From assembly GCA_013397695.1 (NCBI GenBank), contig VYZI01000124.1:1687-65686 (forward strand): a DNA stretch of 64,000 nt, given 5' to 3'. The stretch's first letter is position 1, and every line of letters begins with the position of its first letter. This DNA comes from Centropus unirufus (lineage: Eukaryota; Chordata; Aves; Cuculiformes; Centropidae). Both the position numbers and the translations under genes were made by a program. This document shows, one piece after another, positions 38,133 to 50,700 of this stretch. The notes beneath the pieces were generated by a model. That model saw nothing but the letters and a program-made list of their open reading frames with translations, made no database searches and was not told the DNA's origin.

Positions 38133-38640
38133 TTCACAGAATCACTGAAACATAAGGGTTGGAAGGGACCTCTGGAGATCATCTAGTCCAACCCTGCTGT
38201 GAAAGCAGGTTCACCTAAAGCAGATTTAACAGGAGCATGTTCAGGTGGATTTTTAATATATCCGGAGAAGGAGACTCTTGCAGCCTCTCTGGGTAGACTG
38301 TTCCAGTGCTTTCTCACATTCATATTAAAGAAGTTTTTCCTTATGTTTATAGGGAGCCTTCCAGCTTATACCCCTCGGGCCTTGCCCTATCACTGGGTGT
38401 CACTGAAAGGAGTAATCATCCTCTTGATGCCTACCTCTTAGATATCTAAAAGTATTGATAGGATCCCCTCTTCCTCTTTTTTCCACATGAAACAGATTGA
38501 CCATCCTCAGCCTCTCCTCATGAGAGAGATGCTCGAGTCCCCTAACCATCTTTAGATCCCTCTGCCAGATTCTGCCCAGTAGTTCCTTGCCTTTCTTGAA
38601 ATGAGGAGCCCAGAGCAGGACACAATACTCCAGGGTAGGG
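38133..38640 (-). mobile_element. CR1 LINE, 3' part with ORF2 C-terminus
   Basis: Begins with the CR1 3' end in reverse (ttcacagaatcactgaaac, ggttggaagggacctctgga, gatcatctagtccaaccctg) and runs upstream into ORF2. The minus-strand frame 38400-38651 is open for 83 codons and reads as the end of CR1 reverse transcriptase: LEYCVLLWAPHFKKG, KMVRGLEHLSHEERLR, LFHVEKRGRGDPI, TFRYLRGR. The element is 5'-truncated at about 38640 and non-functional. Confidence 0.9.
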
Positions 38641-38822
38641 TATAGAATCATAGAAACACTAAGTTGAAATAGAGACCTGAGATCATTGAGTCCAACCGTA
38701 CTTAGCTGCCACTAAACCATATCCTTAAGTACCTCATATACCCATCTTTTAAATACATCCAGGGATGGTGACTCAACCACCTCCCTGGGCAGCTCTACAT
38801 GATGTATCTCAGCCAGACTGCT
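38641..38822 (-). mobile_element. second CR1 LINE 3' end, abutting the first
   Basis: tatagaatcatagaaacac starts a new CR1 3' end in the same orientation, followed by gatcattgagtccaaccgta, gccactaaaccatatcctta, agtacctcatatacccatct and catccagggatggtgactca, a different CR1 subfamily from its neighbour. The junction is immediate. Confidence 0.85.
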
Positions 38823-41800
38823 GCCAGCCATAAAGGATATATTAACACTATGAAGAAATAAAAATGTTAGTATGGATTAGAGGTCAATACCTTTTTATTT
38901 TACATGTAAAGAAGTTGAGAGGAATAAAAGTCTAGAAGCCAAGGCACCTGCAATGAAGGAGTGAAGTAAGAAGGAAACAGGCTGTTAGAGATTGCAGATA
39001 CTGTCACAGAAGTAGCTTGTTCCAGCTCAGCTTACAGTAACTTTTTGCAACCACACCAGACTTATTCTCCTGCCTAAAAGGAAAAAGTCTGCTAGGAGCA
39101 TTCAGATGTATCCTACCTATAATCATGAGATCAGGCTTCTTACAATTACATTTGTGACCTCTACCGACTTATTATATGTTGATAATAGTATTTATTTTTA
39201 TTTAAGATCCCAATAGATAGAGCACCAGGTTTTATTCGTGTTCATGCTGTGCTTCAAAATGTCTGTGACAACTAAACATGAATTTGACTTGAGCTAGATA
39301 ATTTGGACTAGATTACTACCTTTCCAGTTGTCAAATACGCAACTCTTTTTCCCATTGATAAATGTGTATTCCTACTGCAACAACAACAAACTCCATTTGT
39401 CTTGAATGAATTCAGAAATGAATTGAAATAATTCAAGCCTTTTGAACATGGACAAAGTTTCTGACACCAATCCTGTAAATGTGTCGAGCTAAACCAATAG
39501 GACATTCTTATTGCTTAACAACCAGCTCTGCAACATTAAGCATTCTAGAATGATTATTAAAGGTTATCACATAGAAGTATTCTAGGACATCTTTCCCTGT
39601 TAAGTTTCTGTAATGATGTCTGTAGACATCTAGTTTCTCTAGTAAAAAAGAAGAATAGCAAAATATGAAATTCTCCTTAATTGTGAGGCTACAGATTAAC
39701 AATGACATTAGCTTCCTTTCACTATAACCGTCCGTGCGCCCCGATGGAGTAATTTGGCACGGCCAAGGTAAAGTCAGTGGAGCAATGCAAAATTGCTTTA
39801 GCTAGGGGTGCAGTTCCTGAGAACAATAGGGAAAACCCAGCTGTATCATAGACAGAGTTTCCTTCACACAGCCACAAGAAATAGCTACCCACTGGAAAAA
39901 GCACATTTTCAAGACTGAATTGATTTGTGAATACCATGTGTTATGAATCATAATAATTACATATGTTAGGCAAACTTAATGAGAAAACTCAGCCAATTTT
40001 TTTTTTCAGCATTTGACACAATATAGACTATGTCTTTCAAAAAGCACTTTAGTTTCTCTTGTGGGTATTTGTAATAATACCTTTTACAGTTTTAACTTCC
40101 AAGATTTTCTGTTGGCTCATCCAGGTGAAAAAGGGTCCATGTCTTTGCTAAAATGCAGCAGAAAAATAAAAAAGCTTATAAGTCGGATATTAAATGTCAT
40201 AAAATCTTATTTATTAATGCTTCTTACAATATATTTTAGGGGATTATGAAATAAAAGAAAAGATGACTGTAGATTCTATTCCTGATCCTGACAGAGACTT
40301 GAAGAACTTCCCTATTCTGATAGTGATGTGTCTTGAGATAATTAGATTGAAAATGTTGTTTCATTGCAAAGTACTATTGTACCTGTACATAAAAAGATCT
40401 GTTTATAACTGCTACATTGTATCTATAGCAATATAAAAAGATTTGTTTCCTTTCTACTAAAACTTTATATTGCAACAATGATCTATGGGGCTTGACACAA
40501 TAGTTTTAGTAATCATGATCTTAATAATAAATACTATATTGCAGGTGTCCAGGCCTCTGAGCCTCTTAATATCTAAGCAACAATAAGAAAACATGAAGTT
40601 TCAGTAAAAGTTCAAGTATTTGTAAACAAAACATCTTATCTCTCCCAGACACAAACAATACCTATAAAATATTAATACATATGAGAAATAAAATTTAAAT
40701 GCATAGAAAAGAGTATTAGAAAAATATTTTTAGGACCTAAACAGCAAATAAGATTGGCACAAGATACAATCAGTTTTGGTCCATACAGCTCCTTTTATTA
40801 TGTTTTATTTAAATTCTTTTTCTTGTTCACTTTAATAATTAATTTTATATAGTAATGTGAACCTGAGCAAGGTACTTGATAGATAATATTTAAAGAGATT
40901 TGTACGTTGAGCTCTGGCTGAGACCAAAAGTCTATAAAATTTCCTAATATTTTAAATAGCCAATGGCTGACAGATAACTGTAGTATGAACTGTCATACCC
41001 AGAGAAATCCTCCATGTTCCTCAGTACTGCAGTTAGAATTAATAGACTTGTATTATTCCTCTTGTGTCACATTTGATGTACAAGGACAAGAAAAATACCA
41101 TATATCAACTCTGACACCGCACCAGCAAATAAATTGTAGTGGAATAGCTGGAATTTGGGTTAGGCATCCTTGTCTTTAACAAGCATGACCGTCCATAAAA
41201 GTACATCATCAGTCATAGGTCATACTTTCTAACTGGCTATTTAAGCTTATGTCATGACTCTGTGTCAGGTGACTCTGTGTGAATATTTGTGATAAGCAAT
41301 ATTTTAAGTAATTTCAAGTTCAACAATAAAACCCATAATATAAGTTTTTCATAAGTCTCTCTATTTGTTACTGTTCAAATATTATAGTTTTTAGCCAGTT
41401 TGGGTAACTGGCAAAAGGTTTGCATTAAGTGATATAAAGTGAGGATGTGGGAGAGAGTAGTATAAGCTGTTTGAGTCCAAAGTTATAGATCATCTGGTGT
41501 AGGTTACCCCAGAGAGGAAAATGTGACCATTGTAAAGTCACATACTGGTAAATGCCAAAGTGTAAAGAATTTAAACATGAATGAAAACATAATAAGCTGA
41601 AGTATAAGTAGATAAAATCAATTTCCATATGCTTAATTTCACCTTGCTTATAGGTCAATGTTTACCTGTACCTGTGTACCATAAACAAGCATGACTTTTT
41701 ATTGAATTGACTTTGTAGTGAATTTAAGAAAAATCTGCTGAAGAAATAAGAAAGTATTTATAAGCAAAATGAGTATTTTGACAGCAACCATCTGCCCTAC

Positions 41801-42272
41801 AATTTGCAAAATATACTATTTTACTTTTTCTGACGGGAAAAAAAACAATAATGCAACTCATGATAGCTGATGGAAGAATGACTTATAGCTGTTTCAGTGG
41901 TAATAGTAATTGAATCTGTTTTCCTTTAAAAATTTCCACTGAAAGTGAAGAAGGAGAATATGAAATGGGAAGAAATACTTCAGATTTTCCTGGAGATATT
42001 TTTATTAATGCTTTATTGCATTATTGGAATTAGGGGATTTTGAAATGTGTTGTATTTTATGTGTCTTAACAGTCATAACTTCCAAATTACGAGTGTGCAG
42101 ACCTAGTGTTCTGGGCTTTCCCACAGTAATTCAGTAATCCCTGAAAGTACTGACAGTTGAATGTCTTTTAACATGCTAATCTCACTTTTGAGAAGAAAAG
42201 TATCTCTGAAAATTCATGGAGGAAAATATCAGATTAATAGGATGACTAAATAAAAGATAATAGTAACAATGA

Positions 42273-42282
42273 TAACAACAAC

Positions 42283-42318
<36 letters not shown>
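42273..42318. repeat. (AAT)n microsatellite
   Basis: CAA units passing into about 12 AAT units. No LTR words flank it. Confidence 0.9.
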
Positions 42319-42319
<1 letters not shown>

Positions 42320-43288
42320 TCTTCAAGTTCAATACAATCTTGTAACAACAGTACTCTTTGACCTTCAGCCTGCTGATTAGCAGTCTTTATTACATCTGGG
42401 CAAGTCTCCAGTGATCACTTTTTTCTCAATGAAAAGGCTTTCTGAAAATGCCATCAAGAAATAAGAGAAGACAAATCCATTTGTCTGGCCAGAGCCTGCC
42501 AGAATTTTGGGATGGTGGTAGAAAATTAAGCAACAGGTGTTTCTGCCAGACAAGACATGCTGTGAACATGTGGCTACTTTGGAGTGCTAACAATGGGGAG
42601 AAAAAATGCAAATGTGTGAGCTTTTACAGTAATCCATACATTATATATTTATTTTACTGGAGAATGAAATCTTATGAAGAGGACAAAAAAACCCAGAACT
42701 AGCTGGCATTGAACTACAAAAGCATTAGTGGGGAAGGAAAATAAGAGTCTGAAGTCTTTCAGTTGCAAATGAAAGGAGGAAAAATACTGAAATTTGCCAA
42801 CTGAACCTGCTGGTAATAATTAGATTGCGGTTGCTGAGAAAATGAAACACTATTTTTTTTTCTTTAAATTTTAATTTATGAAACAGGTACTAATCTTGTT
42901 CATTAGAGCTGCCTTCTGGAGCCACGTGCCTGCCTTTTGGTTAAGAGTGTTGTACTGTCTACATCATGTCTGGGGACATTTAAAAGTGTCTTCTGGATTG
43001 TGTTCTTAACTGAGGTGGAACTCGATCTCAAATCATGGGCCAAGGCCTCTAACTTTGAAAAACTGTGGGCATGGTTACTGCTCCAAGCATTGTAACTAGG
43101 TCCACTCCTTAGGATAGGTTTTGTTTGTTTATTTGATTGAGTTTTAGTTGATTTTCAGTGATGTGGTAGCTTTAAAAAGTAAATATTACAAGAGCAGAGC
43201 GAAGTCCCACAGAGTAGAACTCTGACAGAATAGTGATACAACTCATCCATGGTAGTTTTGGTTTTCTTTTTCATGGGTACTATTTGAA

Positions 43289-43310
43289 TCTCCTGATATA
43301 AATCAGGAGA
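43289..43310. repeat. perfect 9-bp inverted repeat, 4-nt loop
   Basis: TCTCCTGAT and ATCAGGAGA around ATAA. A further partial copy (caggag) follows within 10 bp. Confidence 0.6.
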
Positions 43311-43859
43311 GTTCAGGAGTTCAGACTACTCATCTGGCAGATTAAAACCCAGTGAGATACATTCTAATTCCTCTTTCAAATGAAGTACTGTTTCTAGTTG
43401 CCAAATTTACTACCACGAATTACAGGCAAGGCAGTGGAGGGCAGGAGGTTCTGTTCAGATTCTCTTTGTGGTTCATCATCAATGCAGTGGTTGTTTGTGG
43501 CCACAGGAACAGACTCAAGATTCATGCTTGACAAGGCTAGTAATTTACACATCTGAGATATAAAGAATAAGCTGATTGATTAATCTCAAGGTAACAGAGT
43601 TTTGTCTTGGTACATTTATTTTTATATAGGAATATATTGCCAACAAAAGACTTAAAATTTCAATGTCTTATGCTGTCTGAAAGCCTAATTTGTCACATAA
43701 GTTAAGATTATGTATTTGAGAGTTAATTTTGTTCACCTTCTTTCATTAAAATAATGAAATTTGGAAATATTAAAACCATTTAGTTGGAGAACCTCTGGAA
43801 AATAACTACTTGCACTAAAGTAGTTTGGTTAAAAAGGCAGTGATATTCACATAGGAAAA

Positions 43860-43911
43860 ATGGTGCAAACTATGCTTCTATTATACCTTAATCATGATTA
43901 TGGTGCAAACT
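43860..43911. repeat. 12-bp direct repeat, 40-bp period
   Basis: atggtgcaaact occurs at 43860-43871 and again at 43900-43911, with a palindromic aatcatgatt just before the second copy. Confidence 0.6.
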
Positions 43912-46900
43912 CCTTAATTGTTTATAATTTCTTCCTAGTTAGAGGAAAATGTATGTATATATACATATATGAAAAGTCAGCTTTTGTTACAGACTTTTGT
44001 CTCCTGTTCTAAGGTACAAAATCTTGAATTGTCATTTGTTTAAAGGTATAAGATTTTTAACGAGTCTCCATTTGTAGTCACTGCATAAAGGTAGACATGT
44101 CTTAACTGACTCTTATTTCTTAATGTCCTGACTAGCCTCAGATAAATTAATCAACTTCTCGGAAGCCTGTGTCTTTTATTCCATACAGAGAGATCTAGAA
44201 CAGATAGTTGATAGCATATTGTCTATATCATTAACACATAAGGGGTTACAGTAAGTAAGATTTGCATCTGTCCAAAAGATCTTCCCTCGGTATCTACATT
44301 GGGTCTTTTACATATTAAAGGTTAGTAACTTCCAAAGGATGTATTCAATTCAAATGAATACCATGACAACTAAATAAAGCTGTGGATTGTTAGAATTATA
44401 CAGTCAGTGTGAAAAATGCTAAGTTTAATATCATCATGGGCTGGTTTCAAAGCAATGTTTAAAAGTCAAGTGGGTAAATTGAAGCTTAGATGTTCCAAGT
44501 CAATCTAGCAATGCTAAGGGTTTGACATTTATTATTGCAAAAATCCTGTAGGGGCTAATATTTTGTAGTATTACTTATTGAGAGGTAAGAAGCAAAATGC
44601 ATTCAGTGACCTTGCTACACACATTATAAATCAGCAAATACTTAGATAATCAGAGTGCTGGGAATTTCACCTCAGTAGAACAAAGGACAAATGTTTGGGG
44701 GCTTGTTTGCTAATAAAATCAATAAAATCCATCATCATTAATCACTGCGTACTTTTGGCTTTCTGCTTTCCAGCAAGGAACTTTGGCTGTTTTACATTGG
44801 TGATAGTTTTAAATATTGATCAAATGTACAATAAATATGCATATACATGTGTGTCTGTACCTCTCTCTGTATGAATCTCATAATTTTTTTTCTGTCACGA
44901 AACAGTAAGATTCTTAATGGTAGGCATGTAATATCAGCTGGTAAAGAATTCAGTCTATTCTGTGTTTAGACTATGTGTAAACTTGATGATATTGTACTAG
45001 ATTCTTAACTGTTGCAAAAACTATTCCAACTCTAAATCCCTTTACCACAATTTTCTTTTTGAGTTGTCTGCATCTAACTCTTAAACCTATTTACTCAGAA
45101 CAGAAGCATGGGTATTATTTTCACAGACATATATATACATCTAAAAGAATGGAATCTAACTTTTGTGAGTGCCTTAGTATTTCTGGAAAATAAATGATGT
45201 TGGTAGATGTGGATTAAAACCCCTTAACCCTGCAGTCAATAGTTGGGTCACAGGGTAATTTGGCTGCTGGCCGTTTTTTAAATTCTGGGGCAATGGTTCA
45301 CTGTTGATTCAAAGGAGCAGAAAGGTCTATAGAATGACTAACACCTGGTGTTTTGCTTGGGAATCTGCCATGTCTACATTCAAGCACAGGCCAAACTTCA
45401 TCCTGCTTAACTCCTCTGAAGTGGCACTTGAGTGACACCATAAGCAAAAACAATTCCTTTGCTAGGTACAGCTTGAATGTGTGTAGTCGTAAGTAGGACT
45501 TCCAATGCAGAATACAAAGAGCTCGACTGCTTGACCCAAAGTAGATTCTGTGACAGTGGGTCTGTCAGACTAGAACCAGTTATTAGAAAACAATCTAGTC
45601 AAACGCAGACAGAGTAATTGTTCTGGATAGGGTTTCAAACAGGTGTGAGGAAGTGACTCACTCAGTCCCCTTGAAAAGTGAATGGAAGCTGGAGACCTGT
45701 TTCCTGAGACATCATTGAAATTCTAGGTTATGTTACAGTATGGCTATTATCCAGCCTTAACTTGGGACATCGAAAGGATTTTCTTTCTCTTTATTCTTTC
45801 CTTTTTTTAATGCCAAATTAAAAGTATGAGGGTATAAAGTGCCTTTATACCATAGCAACTTTCTGTGGAGTTGGTCATATAAAGAGGCTTTGTAGTAGGT
45901 ATAAATATGATTCATACTCACTTTGAGACTTCATTCCACCACCTGAGTGGTGTGAAACAACCTTTGTGGAAATCAGATTTGGGTCTACAGTTTCCAGAAA
46001 ACAGCCATTTTATGCTTCTAAGACCTGATCCTGCAGAAGCAGAAACTGTTCTGCTACAGGCAACAGGGTTGCCTCACTACCCAGACAAACTTTTCACTCT
46101 CTCTGCATCTTTCCAACATCCATTCTACCTGAGAATGTTACACCACTATCCAGGAAGACCTTTTCAGTCTTTAGACTCTTGATTCTGATGAATAGAAAAA
46201 CAGAGATAGAAAAGAGTGAAGGGACTAGAAGAAGTATTTCAGTACCCTTTCACGAGAAGTCATACAAATTCTAGGAAAATATAACTCAGCTAATGGTGCC
46301 TTCAGAATACAGAATTTAAAATTGGAGCAGACTTCTACAGGGAAATAGCATACATTTCCATATATTTTAATTTTTTTTAGGAATGTAGATTGTTTTAAGA
46401 AGCATAATAAATCCAAGTTGGATATGTTACCTCTTCAGAAAGTATACCATCTGGGTTAAAGAAGCAAAGTGAGGTTTTAGTTTTGTTTTGAAAAGGAAAT
46501 TACTTTATGTTATGACTCATCAGAACAAGTTAATTTTCCTATTATCATGTTTTACCTTTAAGCAATAATTTTATTCTAAATTCCATAACAATACATCTGG
46601 GTTGCATTCTGGAAATGAAGTTGATCTGAAAATATGACCTCAGGCATTTGAACAACAAAAACAAACCTTTCCCTTCTATTTGAACCTAATGAAAATCAGT
46701 GCATTACTTTGGAATGCAATAGTATTGTAAAGCACCTATATGCACTTTCTATAATATTATCTAATTAATTTTACTGAATTCCCAAATGTAGTTATCTATT
46801 TTACTTCTTTTACAATTGAATGACAATTAGAAACATCTTGAATGGCTTTCTGAAAATGTTGCAAAGCATCATTTGCAGAAGCACACTTAAAATAACCTTT

Positions 46901-47299
46901 TCTCAGATTCTAAAACAATCGTAAGTTCCTTTGTATCTCTCTCACAATTATGAAGGAATATGTCCTTTCAATTGACCTTCATTCTAGCATAAAAATAAAT
47001 CTCTGCAATCTCCTCATGTCTCTGCATTGTGCAACTCTTGAAAGTTCTGTGAAGATCTCTGTATCTCCCAAAAGGTTTTAAAAGATCTCAGCCTGTCATA
47101 AGGGTGCTTGACCTTTTCCAGTAACCCAGGTACTCAATGCAACACCCTGCTGCCTTCCAGACATGCACATAAAACAGAGTGACTTTATATTTCCTTTTGC
47201 AATTACTCACAAACTAATTTAAGCTGTGTTTTGCAAGCACTTTTTTACTTTCCCAAATGACAAGTGTATTAGCTAAGACTGTCAGCATAGCTGCCAGCT

Positions 47300-47780
47300 C
47301 CCAAAGCAAACCCAGCACACCGTGACCTCATGCACACAGCATGCAGGACTGACTATGAGCTGGGGGCTCCTAGGAAATAGATGCGAAGCCCAAGCCCTGT
47401 CTCAGCTGCCTTGGTAAGCATGTTTTATGATAAACTTTATCTCATTAGGAGAGGGAAGGGGGAAATCTTGGTCAAACTCCAGCTCTAGATCTTACATTGA
47501 GAATGAACTTTCCTGCTTTCCAAGTGTGTAATATCAAATTAGGGAGAATAAAGCCGGCTGCTTGCCTGATTATTTATAACATCACAGGAAACTTGGAATG
47601 ACTTATTAAGGATGGAAATAGATCTCTTTCCTCAGAAATGGATATTACTTTGCCAAGATACACAGTGACTGACTGTGCGTGAGAGGTGCATAAATACCTT
47701 CCATGTCGAAGGTTATTAAAATATACCTGGCCTCATTTATCAGCATTTACATGGTAAGCATCCATCCACACTGCTCAATG
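47300..47780. promoter_or_regulatory. candidate conserved non-coding element
   Basis: A moderately GC-balanced, repeat-free stretch (agcacaccgtgacctcatgc, ggctgcttgcctgattattt, cctggcctcatttatcagca) contrasts with surrounding AT-rich drift and has no long open frame. Conservation is inferred from texture alone. Confidence 0.2.
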
Positions 47781-50700
47781 TTTCAAGGTTCAGAAACACA
47801 TCTGAAAATTGAAAAACAAAAATAAAATGAAAAAAAAACAGATCACCATGCTTCATGTATCTTTGACAGTGTCAATGAGCCTTTAGCATGGACCTTGGCA
47901 AACATTTTAGCACAGCTTAATACCCACTGAACACATAGGCTCCTCATTAAAAGTAAAGCATCTAAGTCTGTCCCTTTGGGCACTACAGGAACAGATTTTG
48001 GAAAAGCAGTTTAGCTTTGGGGGAAGAAAGTGTTGCTTAATGGCCATAGCTGTAGAGTTCATGTTGGATTTAATTTCCAATTCACTCAATGACCATAAGG
48101 CTATTTACACCGCCTCTCTGTTCCAGCACCTTTAACACAAAGCTAACAAAACTAGGTACTGTGATTGAATCTTTATGAAAAATCCTGATTAAAAACATTT
48201 AATATCTCATGTCTGAAGAGGATTTAAAATGGGAAAATAGCACATAGTATTAGAAAGAAAGTTGTGCAGGATGACTGGAGTGGACTACAATCTCCTTCAG
48301 AGACCAGTAATTCCAGCAGTGATAATTATCTGACAGATAATTGACAGAGAAAATCTGAGGCAGAATGGCGGAAGAATCTGTATTTCATGGGTGAAATTAA
48401 TTTTTTCATTCTTTCAAAAAAATTCCCAGTACTGTTACTGTCTATATTTCCAAAACAGCATTCCAAAGTGCACAGATCTAGATCTTGTTGTGACTTTGAT
48501 TGTCCATAATAGACAGTAGCATCAACTACAAACATGAATCCAAACCTGCAGGGATGCAAGGAAGGGAGAGAAAGCTGTTGCTGTCCTGAATATTAGGAAG
48601 ATTATAGTAACTAAAGATTTCATTTTTTTCTTGTTACAATTGCTGTTTTCTGAATTGTGTGCAAATATAGTGACTCCTGTTTATTTGTCTTGTCACTGCA
48701 TCCCTTGCTTTGTTTGCAGGTAGTTTGGTGAAATAGAAAACTTGCTCAGATATTAAGTTCATTGTCATCTTTGTGAATAAAATGAGCAATACGAAGTATC
48801 CATGCTGTTTTGACTTTCCTATTCATGCTGAAGGTAGTAGAGGCAAGGAGAGCTCGTAGAGTTTTGAATAGAGGACTGATCCTCTATTCTCATGTTTCAT
48901 CGGCTAAATAGAAATTTTTATAGGGCTAGAAATGTTCTTGAATTCCTGGCATTGACTAGAGTTCTTTGGAATAATTATGGGCTTTCAGTTTCTTCAGTTT
49001 TCAAATTATTGCCCATTTGATCACACTAAGATCTAATTTGCTTCATTTAGATATGCAGAAGAGGAAGGCATGAGACACTTAGAGACCAATGGGGCATGTT
49101 TCAAAAAGCTTTATCTTGAACTTTCAAAATCAGGGTAAGCATCCAAATCAGAAAAAAAAAGTACTGGGGGTCTGCTCACTGACTCAATACCTCAAAAGTA
49201 AATGCAATGTGAAGAGTGGAAATCATGATGCAGCATAGGGCATCTTTTCTAGTACATCCCTCAACGATGATTCATAGGAGCCAGTACGGTTGGATGGTGG
49301 ATGTCTAAGCTACGCATTTGAAAATGTCAAAGAGAGAGAAGCATCCACTATTTTGTCTTTCTCCTGAATTTAGGCACTTATTTATAGTCCAGAGTAGGTT
49401 CCGTAGCACTAAGATTTGCAACCACAACAATTTGCCTTCACTTTTCTATATAAGTTTTCAGAAAATTCAGCAAAGACAACTTTCTCCTGCTTCTTTTTCA
49501 GCAGACAGCCAGCAAGAAGAGGGAGGACGAGGAGAAGGAGGTGTTACTAAACATATTTTGCATAACAGTCTTGCTATGAAAGTATTTGCCGCCTTCTTCT
49601 GTCCTATTTTCGAATTAGAGTGTCTGTGGGAGATGTGCTGAAATTGATGCTGTCATGCATGAAGTGAGCTCTAAGTACACACACCGAACTGGGCCACTGG
49701 GCGGACTTAGAGCAAACACACACTGTTTTACATCCAAGAGGGACTGGGTGGGGAGCTGTGCTTTTAGATTTTTTATTTGGCTGAGAGGATAACATATTTG
49801 GATGTGTGCAGTGACAAAATAAATTAGAAAACTTAAATGTTTATGGACTCTTAGAAACATAAGTGAGTGTATGGAGCTTTTTAGATCATCCTAGAAGCAT
49901 CTAAATTACACTATAATCTTATGGTAGGCTCCTTAGTGTTGTTTTCAAACTCACCTTGGATTTGGCCATTGCCTCTGCGTAAGAGTTTTGGTAATCTTAC
50001 TTATCAAGCTTCTAGCTAGGATTCAGGTGTAACAGTGAAGTAATGAAAAGCTTGATCTGAGAAAATAATTTTTGTTCTGTTTTGGAAGCTGATAAAATTT
50101 TAAATAAGCCTAGATTTTACCCCAAATAACAATATATACAGAAAAGTTAAGGGTGAAGCCCCATGCTTTTTCTAGACCTTGAGTTTTAACAGTTGCACCG
50201 CTTTAATTTTAAGATTTTTCTGTACATCCTACTTGTGTATTATTTTGTTGCTATTTTTCTTTCAGGTGCTGCACATCATTCTCTTAGGTGGTATTACTAT
50301 ATAAGCAGGTAAACAGTATTGTATTGTTATGAGATGCATCAAGAGAGCATTGACAAGAAGGAAGACTGTAAGAGAGAAAATAGTGTATGGAAAAGTATAG
50401 AAACTTTTGTGATTTTCCCTATGGTTTAAAGATGGTCTTACATAAGCCAGACACTCTTATGAATATATTTCTAACTTTTTAAAAAGCTATAAGCATAAAA
50501 ATAAAATATCCTTAAGTGTAAACTAGATGAATACCTGGGTAGAGAAAAAGAGTCAGATATACCTGTAAACCTCTTTCCCAGGAAAAGGGATGACTAATTC
50601 TCTCCACTGGCAAGTTTCCTCAGTGGAACTGCTCCTGAATAATCTTCATTAACCATGTAAAGTCTCAATCCATTTTTAATTTATTTTTTCCCTGTTTATC

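Larger units (their letters stand above)
38823..47299. other. AT-rich non-coding stretch
   Basis: Holds an AAT/ATA microsatellite (42273-42318), an inverted repeat (43289-43310) and a direct repeat (43860-43911). A plus-strand frame at 45907-46182 has no recognisable product or splice context. Confidence 0.5.

Noticed and set aside
45907..46182. 91-codon plus-strand ORF
   Set aside because: Reads smoothly but has no recognised family, no splice sites at its ends and no neighbouring exons.
49480..49545. Short charged frame after cttctttttcag
   Set aside because: Purine-rich tract gives Lys/Glu in several frames; no real donor follows.
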